The notes beneath the pieces are model-generated. The model was not told the origin of the DNA and did not search any database. It saw only the letters and a list, made by a program, of their open reading frames with translations. The position numbers were made by a program, and so were the translations under genes. DNA of 64,000 nt from Microcoleus sp. FACHB-672 (GTDB lineage: Bacteria; Cyanobacteriota; Cyanobacteriia; Cyanobacteriales; Oscillatoriaceae). Where the stretch lies: the NCBI RefSeq assembly GCF_014695725.1, contig NZ_JACJOU010000033.1, positions 372,001-436,000 of the forward strand, written 5' to 3'. The number at the start of each line of letters is the position of its first letter. The stretch's first letter is position 1. This document shows positions 35,597 to 45,296 of this stretch, one piece after another.

Positions 35597-38500
35597 CTAT
35601 CTGTCGCGGTGATTTTCATAGCAGCGTTGCCGATAAATCCAGACGACTTTATCGCCTGGATTGAGCCGCAGACACTGTTCAAATAGTTGCGCCGCTTTGT
35701 TGAACTGTTTTAGATTGTAGAGCGATAGGGCTTCTGTAAATAATCGTAGGGTATTTAATTTACCAGCTTTAAGTGCCGGTGGGTCAGCTTCAAAGATTTC
35801 ATAAACTGTGATGGCTTGGGATTTGCCTTTAACATTTACGGTGTCAATGGTGCGAAGTGCATAATCTGCCGGCTTCGTCAATCGCTCATAAGTTTGTTGG
35901 GTTATTAATAATGGCAGGCCATAATTTTTGGTTAAACCTTCTACACGAGAGGCTAAATTTACCGCATCGCTAATCACGGTGCCATCCATGCGATTTTCTC
36001 CACCAACGGTTCCTAACATTAAGGTGCCGGTGTTGATGCCGATGCCAATTTGAATGGGATGATAGCCAGAATTGGTGCGATGTTGGTTGTATTCAGCCAG
36101 CCGGTGGAGCATCGAAATGCCGGCTTTTACCGCATTATCTGCCTCGCCGCTAAATAATGCCATAATTGCATCCCCGATATATTTATCGATAAACCCATTA
36201 TTTTCAACAATTGCAGGTTCCATCCGAGATAGATAAGAATTAATAAACTTAAAATTCTGCTCCGGAGTGATTCCTTCCGAAATCGTTGTAAAATCGCGGA
36301 TATCGGAAAACAAGATCGACATTTCTAATTGGACACAATCTCCTAACTTTGCTTCCGTCAACTTTTGATAACCAAGAAAAGATAAGAATTGATTGGGAAC
36401 AAAGCGACTCGCTGCTCTAGACAGTTCTAATTCTGCTTCTAAAGCTTGCTCTAAATCAAAGTTAAGTTGAGCAAGCCGGCTCTCATTTTTCCTAACTTTC
36501 GTATAAAGTTTGGCATTTTCTAGAGAAACCGCAGCTTGAGAAGATAATAATTTTATCACTTCTACTCGTTCGGCAGTAAATGCACCGGCTATGAGATTAT
36601 TTTCTAAGTAAACAATACTAATTAGTTTTCCTTGATTAATCAGCGGCACGCACAAAACCGATTTAGGCTGATTTTTCTGGATATACGGCTCATTGGTAAA
36701 TTGTCCCTCACGAGCCGCATTGTTCAAAACCACACTTTCTTGAGTCCGACAGACATAATTAATAATTGCTTTAGAAGCGCTCTGAAAGTTCTCAATCGGC
36801 ATTGACTGAAGTACAGTCACCTGCTCAGAATCGATTGCCCCTTCTGCTTCAATCAGTAGCTCTCCCTGCTCCTCTAAAATAAGATAGCCTTGTTGCGCCC
36901 CCGCATTTTCTATCAAAACTTTCATCAAACTAGACAGGAGCTTATCTAGGACAATTTCTCCAGAAATTGCCTGAGAAGCTTTCATCATCGTGGCGATATC
37001 TAGGTTATATCTCGATCCAGTTGTGGTTACTTTTGTGTTCGTTTTAGTATTTTGACTTCTCCCTTGAGTTGCCGTGAAGAACTTGCCATATCGCACTTCT
37101 AAATCCTTAACTTTAGCGGTTGCCCCCCATAGCTGGTAGGAATAACGAGCCTCCTCCATATAAGCCCTAGCAGTTAATTCTTTCTCCCTGGAAAGATAAA
37201 ATTTGGCAGCAAGTTCGTAACCGATAGCAGCTTCATGGATATATTCATTCTTTTTTGCCCCCGCAATGGCACGAGAGTAATAATCCATAGCCACTGCATC
37301 TTTGCCTAGAAGCCGGCAAAGTTCAGCCTCTACCAGATAATATTTGTGTAAGTTATTAGCGGGGGCATGATGCGCCCATTTTTTCATCTTTTTCTGGTTG
37401 CTAACGACCTTCTGTCTTTGACGATTTCGCTCTGGTTGCTGAGAATTTCTTGCGAGTGTCAGACGCGCCAGAGAATCATAAAAATAAAAGTGAGGAACTG
37501 TGACAAGAGCTGTAATTCCATCAAGATACTGTTCAGCTAATTCAGCATTTTCTACCGCCTGCTCTACCTCGCCAAACAGGAAGCAAAGCATCAATTTACT
37601 GAAATATAAAATGCAAGTTGTATCACGATCATTTCTGTTTTGTAGTCTTGGCAGCATCACCTGCTCGTCGAATACTTTACCAATCAAATTACAGGGATTT
37701 TTGGCTTCGCCTAGCAAATTTAAAACTACCTGATGGTATAGCTCTTGCATATTAATGCTTTTTTCTTGTCCGATTTGACGGATGATCTGAGCATATATCT
37801 CCATCTCTGACTTTAATTTCACTAATTCCGAGCCACTCAGAAAGCCAAAGTAGCAGTAGATGTAAGCTGTATAGCTAGCGTATTGTAAATCTCCTGTTTG
37901 CAGTGCAAGAGCGTAAACTTCTCGCAGTGGATTTAATACTTCCTTTGCCGGTTCTACCCAGTGTCTGATGAAGGTATATACTATACACTCTGTCATAGGT
38001 TGAAAAGCTCTTGCATCGAGTCGGGAGAGCAGGTTAAGGGCGAGTTTACCAAATTGAGAACCCAACTCAATATCTCCAACAACTCCACAGAGAATTAACC
38101 CATAGCCACTATAAGCAACAGCCGAATCAGTCGTGTTTCCCCAGTTGATAGATAAGTTTATTTGTTGAAAGATAATGATCGGAAATAAAAGCGGTGCAGC
38201 AAAGAAGCTAGGGGGAGCCATTCTTGTTAGGATACGCATTGCTGCTTTTGGATAAGGAGCAGTCATCACCGGCAAGTCAACTAAGCCGGCAATCGATTTA
38301 AACCCGATCCTTAACTTTGTCTGTAGCAGTCCCCTTAAAACATCAACCTTTTTGGGCTGTTTGGGCAACCTGAATTTCAGTAAATTTAAGACTTCTAATC
38401 CACTATTGATAGCTTCATTAAACTTGCTCTGAGCAGTCTCTGCTAGAATTTTTACTTCATACACTTTCACTTTATCTAACACTGTTTTGGCTTGTGATAA

Positions 38501-40975
38501 CACCAATTCAACAAATTCTTCCATTAAACAAAAGTCTGAATTTAAATAGTAAATTTCAGCAGCTTCTTCGTGGAGTGCGAGGGTGAGTGTGTACTGTTTT
38601 TGCCAGCTATTGGTTGCTAATAGTTTTATGCCCATTTCTAGATAATTTAAAGCCGGCTGATACGCTGCTGATAGTTTCGCTTTCTTGCCGGCAATCAAGT
38701 TTAATTTTGCCAGCTCCTCTCTTTTGGTCTTATGAATTATTAATTTAACGCCAAGATTTAATTGATTAACAATGTCAAATATTTTTTCTTCTTGTTGACT
38801 TTTAGGAGTTTTTTGCAGCAAAATTTCTCCGATTTGACGATGAGTAATCGGCTTATCTTGCTCGGCAATTAACGAATAAGCAGCTTGCTGAATTCTATCG
38901 TGTACAAATTTATACTCGAGAGAGTGGAATGGGAGTGTTGCTAATGACTCAGTGGTTAATTCAGTTGAATCAATGAATAAGTCTATTTCTCCCATATTGC
39001 TAATAGGAACGACTAAATTCTCAGCAACAGCAGGGTATAAATTATCAACAGTTTCTCGCAAAGACTTAGTGCCAATCAAGGCAAGAGTTTTTAAGCTAAA
39101 CTGATTACCAATACAGGCAGCTAGCTTTAACATTTCTTGCGTACTCTCTGACAGCTTTTGAATCTTGTCAGACATGAGTTCGACGACGTTATCTGTAAAG
39201 CCCCGCGATTGAATTTGCTCTAAATTCCACTGCCATTGACGTGCCTGAACATCAAACTCTAACAGCCCTTCTGTATAGAGTGATTTCAAAAACTCATTCA
39301 TAAAGAAGGGATTGCCGCCTGTTTTAAGTCGCACTAATTCAGCCAGAGGCTTGACCCTTTTTGCTTCACAATTGAGTGGATCAGCAATTAGTTGAATGAT
39401 AGTGGGTAAGTCCAAGGGTGATAGGGAAATTCGATTGACAATTGCCCCAGTTTTGGCAATTTTATCGATGGTGAGCATTAAGGGATGTGCGGCGGAAACT
39501 TCGTTATCCCGATAGGCACCAATTAAAAATAGTCCCGGGGTGCCGGCACTCATTAAAAGCTGCATTAATTTTAATGAAGCGCCATCTGCCCACTGCAAAT
39601 CATCAATAAATAATACTAGAGGATGCGCCGATTGTGTAAAAGTTTTTATAAAATTTTGAAACACTAAATTAAAACGATTTAGAGATTCATTAGGGCCGAG
39701 TTCTGGAACAGAAGGTTGCTTTCCAATAATTAATTCTATTTCTGGGATTACATCAGCAATAACTTGACCATTGATCCCCAAATTTTTTAATAACTTCTCT
39801 CGCCATTGATTCAGTTGCGCTTCACTTTCAGTTAACAGATGTTTGATTAATTCTTGGAAAGCGCTGACAAGGGCGCTATAGGGAATATTTTGCTGATATT
39901 GATCGAATTTACCGGAAATAAAATAGCCGCGTTTTTGAGTAATGGGTTTATAAAGTTCCTGCACTAAGGCTGATTTACCGATTCCAGAATAGCCGGCAAT
40001 TAACATTAGTTCGCTCTGCTTTAAACTGACACGCTCAAAAGCGGTTAATAAGCTGGCAATTTCTCGTTCTCTGCCATAAAGTTTTTGCGGGAGTTGAAAT
40101 TTATCAGAAATGTCTTCACTGGCTAAGTCAAAATTTGCTATTTTACCCGTTAAATTTAACTGATTTAAACATTCTTCTAAATCCGCTTTAAGTCCCCAAG
40201 CACTTTGATATCTTTCCTCAGCAGTTTTTGCTAAAAGTTTCATGACGATCTCTGAGAGGATGGGGGGAATTTCTGGATTTAACTCAGACAGAGACATCGG
40301 CACTTTAGCAATATGACAGTGAACTAATTCCATCGCATCATCCGTTTCAAAAGGCAATTGATTCGTCAGCAATTCGTAAAAGGTCATGCCGAGCGAGTAA
40401 AAATCCGTGCGGTAATCTAAAGCGCGGTTCATCCTGCCGGTTTGTTCCGGCGACATATAAGCCAGAGTGCCTTCTAAAACGTTAGGATTTTTTAAAGCCG
40501 GTGTTTCCCGCGTTAACTGGGTGGAAATCCCAAAATCTATAATTTTTAATTGATTGGTTTCTTTGTTAAAAACGATATTAGAAGGGTTAATATCTTTATG
40601 AATAATATTCGCTGCATGAATATGACCTAATGCGTCTGCTGTAGTAATCGCAACTTTGAGAAATTCTGCTAAAGGAAATCGGCATTTCTGCAGCCAATGC
40701 TTCAAAGATTTTCCGCCAAAATCTTCGAGCAACATCACAAGGGTATTTTGATATTTCCGTAAGTCATAAACCTTAACCACCCCGGCCAGATCCAGAGATT
40801 GAGTAATGTGATACTCTGTGCGATAGCGACTGAGTTGAGCCGGCGTCGGGTAATCTTGTTTAAGAACTTTGAGGATCAGGCGTTGATTATCTGACTCTCG
40901 AATTCCTCGATATAGAAGGGAGTTGGCGCTTTCATAGATTTGCTCTTTAACAAAAATGCCAGGGGTAGTCAGCAT
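35597..40975 (-). CDS. Ser/Thr kinase-AAA ATPase-GAF-class III nucleotide cyclase
   Basis: 1792 residues. Hanks-type kinase domain (~10-270): Lys36 in LILKVLK, HKDINPSN (Asp128) and DFG (147-149). AAA/NACHT-like ATPase (~295-640) with Walker A GYSGIGKS near 328 and Walker B LVLFIDDLQWAD. A long helical TPR-like region (~740-1310) follows. GAF domain ~1335-1490. Class III cyclase ~1545-1725 with metal-binding FSDIRDFT (Asp1558), FIDKYIGDAIMALF and the transition-state pair in DAVNLASRVEG. A C-terminal TPR-like tail ends the chain. All catalytic residues seem intact. The Lys of FIDKY favours ATP, hence cAMP, as product. Relatives in this class often end in a histidine kinase; this one ends in a cyclase. 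It is probably monocistronic. Confidence 0.9.
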   Translation of the reverse strand: MLTTPGIFVKEQIYESANSLLYRGIRESDNQRLILKVLKQDYPTPAQLSRYRTEYHITQSLDLAGVVKVYDLRKYQNTLVMLLEDFGGKSLKHWLQKCRFPLAEFLKVAITTADALGHIHAANIIHKDINPSNIVFNKETNQLKIIDFGISTQLTRETPALKNPNVLEGTLAYMSPEQTGRMNRALDYRTDFYSLGMTFYELLTNQLPFETDDAMELVHCHIAKVPMSLSELNPEIPPILSEIVMKLLAKTAEERYQSAWGLKADLEECLNQLNLTGKIANFDLASEDISDKFQLPQKLYGREREIASLLTAFERVSLKQSELMLIAGYSGIGKSALVQELYKPITQKRGYFISGKFDQYQQNIPYSALVSAFQELIKHLLTESEAQLNQWREKLLKNLGINGQVIADVIPEIELIIGKQPSVPELGPNESLNRFNLVFQNFIKTFTQSAHPLVLFIDDLQWADGASLKLMQLLMSAGTPGLFLIGAYRDNEVSAAHPLMLTIDKIAKTGAIVNRISLSPLDLPTIIQLIADPLNCEAKRVKPLAELVRLKTGGNPFFMNEFLKSLYTEGLLEFDVQARQWQWNLEQIQSRGFTDNVVELMSDKIQKLSESTQEMLKLAACIGNQFSLKTLALIGTKSLRETVDNLYPAVAENLVVPISNMGEIDLFIDSTELTTESLATLPFHSLEYKFVHDRIQQAAYSLIAEQDKPITHRQIGEILLQKTPKSQQEEKIFDIVNQLNLGVKLIIHKTKREELAKLNLIAGKKAKLSAAYQPALNYLEMGIKLLATNSWQKQYTLTLALHEEAAEIYYLNSDFCLMEEFVELVLSQAKTVLDKVKVYEVKILAETAQSKFNEAINSGLEVLNLLKFRLPKQPKKVDVLRGLLQTKLRIGFKSIAGLVDLPVMTAPYPKAAMRILTRMAPPSFFAAPLLFPIIIFQQINLSINWGNTTDSAVAYSGYGLILCGVVGDIELGSQFGKLALNLLSRLDARAFQPMTECIVYTFIRHWVEPAKEVLNPLREVYALALQTGDLQYASYTAYIYCYFGFLSGSELVKLKSEMEIYAQIIRQIGQEKSINMQELYHQVVLNLLGEAKNPCNLIGKVFDEQVMLPRLQNRNDRDTTCILYFSKLMLCFLFGEVEQAVENAELAEQYLDGITALVTVPHFYFYDSLARLTLARNSQQPERNRQRQKVVSNQKKMKKWAHHAPANNLHKYYLVEAELCRLLGKDAVAMDYYSRAIAGAKKNEYIHEAAIGYELAAKFYLSREKELTARAYMEEARYSYQLWGATAKVKDLEVRYGKFFTATQGRSQNTKTNTKVTTTGSRYNLDIATMMKASQAISGEIVLDKLLSSLMKVLIENAGAQQGYLILEEQGELLIEAEGAIDSEQVTVLQSMPIENFQSASKAIINYVCRTQESVVLNNAAREGQFTNEPYIQKNQPKSVLCVPLINQGKLISIVYLENNLIAGAFTAERVEVIKLLSSQAAVSLENAKLYTKVRKNESRLAQLNFDLEQALEAELELSRAASRFVPNQFLSFLGYQKLTEAKLGDCVQLEMSILFSDIRDFTTISEGITPEQNFKFINSYLSRMEPAIVENNGFIDKYIGDAIMALFSGEADNAVKAGISMLHRLAEYNQHRTNSGYHPIQIGIGINTGTLMLGTVGGENRMDGTVISDAVNLASRVEGLTKNYGLPLLITQQTYERLTKPADYALRTIDTVNVKGKSQAITVYEIFEADPPALKAGKLNTLRLFTEALSLYNLKQFNKAAQLFEQCLRLNPGDKVVWIYRQRCYENHRDR

Positions 40976-41357
40976 ATTAATAATTTTTTGCCGTCAAGAA
41001 TCACAAAGCTATCTCAAGATAGATGCAATTACCCTAAAACTTTTACTTTTAGCATAACGTCTCCGTAAGGCGGCACCCTCTCATCTGCTATCTATTTAAT
41101 TTTTCTATCGAGATTAAGCGGGAGATGAGGTTATAAGGGTCGGTTATTAAAATTTAGAGGGTGAGGGGGATAGAAGGAGAAGGAAACAGAGAACAAAAAT
41201 ATGAAAGTTTTAGCGTGTTGCTTCGGCGCTGCCGGCAGCCTTTATAAAAAGCCTATTCTTGTTGTAAGCCTTCCCAGTCCCCCACTCCCACCCCAACCGG
41301 CTGATTCACAAAAAGTTGAGGGGGAAGTACACGGTGAACTGTAATTAAACGGCTGAA
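40976..41357. other. Intergenic region, no gene seen
   Basis: Holds the promoter region of the large kinase-cyclase gene (on the - strand). G-rich/C-rich short repeats near 41155-41190 and 41275-41295 resemble other intergenic repeats here. No coding frame was supported. Confidence 0.4.
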
Positions 41358-41825
41358 TCAGTTCGCTTCCGGCTTTCTTGGTTTATTTAATTCTGTGCAC
41401 TTCGCGGCTGCTAAATTATAAGCAGTTTGGTAGTCATTTCCCCCTAGCATGACATCGCCATAATATTCGTAAGGGGGATCTCCATGAATCGGCAGTGGAT
41501 CGTCCTCTGGATAATCTTCTTTTGATTCTTCTAAAATTGCTTTGAGTTGCTTGACTTTCAAACGCTGCGCGGGAAAGTAATAGACATTTTCAGCACTTTG
41601 GCCAAGGTGAGGAAAGGTGGGATCGACAATCTGCCCGTCTATCTCTATCCAGCTATATTCAATCGGTTTGTACGGCCCTCCAGATATCGCTAAAAAGCCT
41701 TGAACATAGATGGCTCCCTCAGTTCCTAGTGCTGCCTTGCAAGCATTGTCAAAGCAGGTTTTAGCTTTGCTCTTAATACGCTTTGCAATTTCTCTCGAAA
41801 GCATTTCATTTAACGGTTCAGTCAT
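41358..41825 (-). CDS. Hypothetical protein with cysteine-protease-like motif pattern
   Basis: 155 residues from ATG 41825; the upstream extension to 41888 is not used. It shows CFDNACKAAL near residue 23, YVQGFLAI, and PIEYSWIEIDGQIVDPTFP near 55-73. This order (Cys-Asn-Ala, YxxG, x-x-W-x-x-x-x-G-x-x-[IV]-D-P-T) resembles papain/transglutaminase-like small proteases, whose middle motif is usually EHAW; here it reads EYSW, so the catalytic His appears replaced by Tyr. The protein may be an inactive relative or a binding protein. The C-terminal part (HGDPPYEYYGDVMLGGNDYQTAYNLAAAKC) is unassigned. Family claim is weak. Confidence 0.6.
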   Translation of the reverse strand: MTEPLNEMLSREIAKRIKSKAKTCFDNACKAALGTEGAIYVQGFLAISGGPYKPIEYSWIEIDGQIVDPTFPHLGQSAENVYYFPAQRLKVKQLKAILEESKEDYPEDDPLPIHGDPPYEYYGDVMLGGNDYQTAYNLAAAKCTELNKPRKPEAN

Positions 41826-42175
41826 AATGCCTTCCCTCCATGTGCGGGGGCTGAATAAGGGGTAAATTGGAGACAACAAACATCTCACATCTCACGCCAG
41901 TACAGATGCTGGGTTTGCTAACTGCCGGCCTAGACGAGAGAAAAGAGCGTGCAAGCAATCGATGAATAAATTTAAGAAGCGGCAGCTCAAAAGTGAAGTG
42001 CCTCAGCGTCTGATATATGATTATAAAATACTTCCTGGATGAGTCTGATAGTCAAGAGATTTTCTGGGTTGATGTATTAATTAATTCTACGACTTTCTTT
42101 ACCGACTCTGGTTTAGATCCTTTTAAAATGAGTTGGCTGAGAAAAAAACTGTCCTATCTCAGGAGTGTATCAAAC

Positions 42176-42583
42176 GTGAAAACAGTCATCCTCGTTCTCT
42201 CTGCTGTAGCTGTGGCCGCTATCGCACCGGCAACCCGAACTTTAGCTGAAATGGCCATTCCCCTTAACGCTTCTTTCGCTCAAGCAATAGACAACACTTC
42301 TGTGCCGGCGATTAATCCGATTCAACTAAATCGCGCTAAAAACATCGCTCGTCAAGCGGCTGAGATGGCAAACGGCGGATTAAACGAGTATCGTGCCGAA
42401 AGTTCCATGCATGGCCCCTCCATCGACTCTCCCTTCGTTGATAACGGCGATGGCACTTGGACGTTCACATTTAAAGGCGGCAGTCCTGGATCGATGACTC
42501 CAACAGTGGAAAGTGTCGTTACTGTTGATCAAAACACGTTTCAAGCAACCGTAGACTACAATGGGCCAATCCAGAACCCCTAG
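42176..42583 (+). CDS. Small exported protein, unknown function
   Basis: 135 residues from GTG 42176, chosen because AGGAG lies ten bases upstream and the product then has a clean signal peptide (MKTVILVLSAVAVAAIAPATRTLAE or cleavage after SFAQA). Upstream in-frame ATGs at 42017 and 42128 give longer products with an atypical N-terminus. The mature part is a short beta-rich domain (FVDNGDGTWTFTFKGGSP...ESVVTVDQNTFQATVDYNGP). No family recognised. It is likely periplasmic. Confidence 0.6.
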   Translation: MKTVILVLSAVAVAAIAPATRTLAEMAIPLNASFAQAIDNTSVPAINPIQLNRAKNIARQAAEMANGGLNEYRAESSMHGPSIDSPFVDNGDGTWTFTFKGGSPGSMTPTVESVVTVDQNTFQATVDYNGPIQNP

Positions 42584-42767
42584 CACTATCACTGATTTGT
42601 TCTCGCGCCACACTTGCACCGCCACCGGATAAAATCAACTCGGCTGGCGCTAAAATTTCGGATTTGCATGGCTGGATTTACATCTTTATCATGCCGTATC
42701 TGGCATTCTTCACAGATCCAGAATCGGCCTGATAGGGACAATGCCGCACATCTCAACATAAAGTAAA

Positions 42768-42840
42768 TCGGCAGTGCAGGAGTTGAACCTGCCTAGGGCG
42801 AATTATGAGTTCGCTGCCTGAACCGCTCGGCCAACTGCCG
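42768..42840 (-). tRNA. tRNA with CAT anticodon (Met or lysidine-modified Ile)
   Basis: 73 bases form a complete cloverleaf: acceptor CGGCAGT/ACTGCCG, D arm GCCGAGCGGTTCAGGC, anticodon stem GCGAA/TTCGC with loop CTCATAA, short variable loop CCTAG, and T arm GCAGG-TTCAACT-CCTGC, discriminator A. The initiator's G-C-rich anticodon stem is absent. The D-arm and anticodon region resemble chloroplast trnI(CAU), favouring Ile2, but elongator Met cannot be excluded. No CCA is encoded. Confidence 0.9.
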
Positions 42841-43117
42841 GAAAGTATTGGTATTACTATAGCGGATTGCTATCGGACTTCAGGATGAGTAGGCAGTTTT
42901 TTGCCGACTTTCCTAGTCCAATCCTCTAATCTTACCAAACGTAAAAAAAATTATAACCTAAATCGGCTGCCGGTGTCCACTTATTTGGGCAGACCGCAAT
43001 CGTTGACTGCGCGTCCTACCGTTTAAATTTCCCGAAGGTCGTGCTAAAACTTTGAAACTACAATAAAGTTTATTGTTGCCCTTAGCATAGCCATTTGGTT
43101 ACTTCCTCACCAACACC

Positions 43118-43420
43118 ATGAAATTGAATCCAACTGTGGCGCTCACGTTCACTCTCCTAGCCCTGATGTTTACAGCCGGCATGGTGAGCGGAACCTGGGG
43201 GTTTGCCTTAGGTCGTGAAGCACTCAAAGGAATTACGCAGCCGGATGTCCGCCCTAATAATAGTAATGTCGGAAACCGCAAGGGAACTCCGGCCAATCGG
43301 GATCAGATGCTCATTCTCAAAGAGCCAGATATCTTGAAAAACGTCAAAGCCCACATGGAAGGCAAAGGGGCGAACACACAAAAAAATCAGGCTGAAAGCG
43401 AAGATGAAAAAACTCAGTAG
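43118..43420 (+). CDS. Small membrane-anchored hypothetical protein
   Basis: 100 residues. One N-terminal membrane helix or uncleaved signal (VALTFTLLALMFTAGMVSGTWGFALG) is followed by a charged region (RKGTPANRDQMLILKEPDILKNVKAHMEGKGANTQKNQAESEDEKTQ). No family recognised. The ATG at 43118 follows TCACCAACACC, a weak ribosome site. The gene is isolated between the tRNA and the CNNM gene. Confidence 0.6.
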   Translation: MKLNPTVALTFTLLALMFTAGMVSGTWGFALGREALKGITQPDVRPNNSNVGNRKGTPANRDQMLILKEPDILKNVKAHMEGKGANTQKNQAESEDEKTQ

Positions 43421-43747
43421 CCTGCTAAACCGACAGATGCCCAGGGGCGACTGCTGAGCGTCAACCTCCAGGGTTTGCCAGAACAATCGCTCCAAATGGT
43501 GAGTGCTTTTCTGGTAAGTTGAAGATTCCAACAGCCCTAGTAAACCAGGCATCACAGCTTTGACTCAAGCTGACAGTCGGTTTTCATCGACCCTGGCATT
43601 TGCAAATGTCTGGCATCCTAGGGGTGAGCTAAGCAATAGGAATGAAGCGGAATAGACTAGGGAGAAGCGAGAATTATCCTGGGGAAACTCCCGTGCAGCT
43701 TCTCGTTTTTTAATTTTCTCTTTTCACGTTTCAGTCCCCAATCATTA
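43421..43747. other. Intergenic region, no gene seen
   Basis: Frames on both strands lack family character. A purine-rich stretch near 43640-43680 precedes the transporter gene. No clear promoter or terminator was identified. Confidence 0.4.
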
Positions 43748-45286
43748 ATGACGCCGGTGCCTGCTTTAAACCCTTTCTCTGTTTGGTGGACGAACACTTC
43801 CGCTGTCGCTGTCTTGGAGGCAGCTAACAGCAGTTTAGTGAATCGAGCCTCTATCGCTTCTGACTTAACGCCGTCAGATGTCACGCTGCGATTGCTAGCA
43901 GTGTTTCTGCTGATTGCAATCAATGCTTTTTTTGTAACCGCTGAGTTTTCGATGGTGTCGGTTCGGCGATCACGAATTAACCAGTTAGTCGATGCCGGCG
44001 ATATCCAAGCAAAAACCGTTCAAGACTTACAGCGCAGTATAGACCGGCTGCTGTCCACCACCCAGTTAGGAATCACCCTCTCTAGTCTCGCCTTGGGCTG
44101 GATCGGTGAGAATACAATGTCTGGACTTGTTGCCGGCACCATTGTTCACCTGCCCCTGCCAATGGCCATGAAGCAGGTGATGGCCCATTCTTTCTCCATC
44201 CCCATCGCCTTTTTCCTGGTTGCTTACCTGCAAATTGTTTTAGGCGAGTTGTGTCCCAAATCTGTTGCCTTGCTGTACTCAGAGCAGCTCGCCCGGTTCT
44301 TAGGTTCGCCCAGTTTGGCTATCGCCCGTATTTTCAACCCCTTTATCTGGATTCTCAATCAATCGACTCGCTGGCTGCTGCGGCTCGTGGGAATTCGCTA
44401 CACCGGCCAAGGTTGGTATCATCAAGTCACCCCAGAAGAGTTACAGCTAATTATCGCCACCTCCAGCGAGTCCACCGGCTTGCAAGCAGAGGAGCGAGAA
44501 CTGCTCAACAATGTCTTTGAGTTTGGGGACGTATCAGCCGGAGAAATCATGGTTCCCCGCACCAGCATTACCGCTCTTCCCACGACAGCCACCTTCCAAA
44601 TGCTACTTGCTGAAGTGGTAGCCACCGACTATTCCCGCTATCCCGTCATGGAGGAATCCTTAGACGATATTCGCGGCATTATTGACTTCAAGGAGCTGGC
44701 TGAGCCTTTATCTCAAGGCATTCTCACCCCAGAAACGCAGGTGCAGCCTTGGGTGCGACCGGCTCGATTTGTGCCAGAATACACCCCTCTGCGCGAACTA
44801 CTACAACTGATGCAGCGATCCAACACTTATATGGTGATGATCGTCGATGAATTTGGCGGGACTGCCGGTTTAGTCACGATTAAAGATGTGATTGCTGAAA
44901 TTATTGGTGATAGCGTTGAGCCGGCAGACACAGAAGAGTTGAACGTGGAAATTTTAGACGAGCAGACATTCATCGTACAGGCCCAACTAGACTTAGAAGA
45001 AGTCAACGATCTGCTCAATTTAAATTTGCCCTTGACCGATGAGTACCAAACTTTGGGAGGTTTCCTGCTTTACGAAATGCAGAAAATTCCCACGGTTGGC
45101 GAGATATTAAAATATGAATATTTGGAACTCACGGTCATCTCAGCCGAAGGCCCGCGCTTGAATAAAATTCAAATTCATCGTCTGGAGTCTTCACCAGACA
45201 GCGAACAGCTCAATCAATATGCAATCGAAGACATTGTAGAAGTGCAGCCGGAACACTCAGAATTTGACGATCCACCCAATCCTTAA
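43748..45286 (+). CDS. CNNM/CorC-type transporter with CBS pair (hemolysin family)
   Basis: 512 residues. The DUF21/CNNM transmembrane domain (~45-235, with LLLIAINAFFVTAEFSMVSVRRSRI, TTQLGITLSSLALGWIGE, LQIVLGELCPKSVAL) is followed by a CBS pair (~250-385, MVPRTSITALP; VMIVDEFGGTAGLVTIKDVIAEIIG) and a CorC_HlyC domain (~395-485). Proteins of this layout export or exchange Mg2+ (YfjD/CorC, CNNM); 'hemolysin' is a historical name. The N-terminal ~40 residues before the first helix are unusual and the true start could be later. The gene ends ten bases from the convergent kinase gene. Confidence 0.9.
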   Translation: MTPVPALNPFSVWWTNTSAVAVLEAANSSLVNRASIASDLTPSDVTLRLLAVFLLIAINAFFVTAEFSMVSVRRSRINQLVDAGDIQAKTVQDLQRSIDRLLSTTQLGITLSSLALGWIGENTMSGLVAGTIVHLPLPMAMKQVMAHSFSIPIAFFLVAYLQIVLGELCPKSVALLYSEQLARFLGSPSLAIARIFNPFIWILNQSTRWLLRLVGIRYTGQGWYHQVTPEELQLIIATSSESTGLQAEERELLNNVFEFGDVSAGEIMVPRTSITALPTTATFQMLLAEVVATDYSRYPVMEESLDDIRGIIDFKELAEPLSQGILTPETQVQPWVRPARFVPEYTPLRELLQLMQRSNTYMVMIVDEFGGTAGLVTIKDVIAEIIGDSVEPADTEELNVEILDEQTFIVQAQLDLEEVNDLLNLNLPLTDEYQTLGGFLLYEMQKIPTVGEILKYEYLELTVISAEGPRLNKIQIHRLESSPDSEQLNQYAIEDIVEVQPEHSEFDDPPNP

Positions 45287-45296
45287 AAATTTTGTT

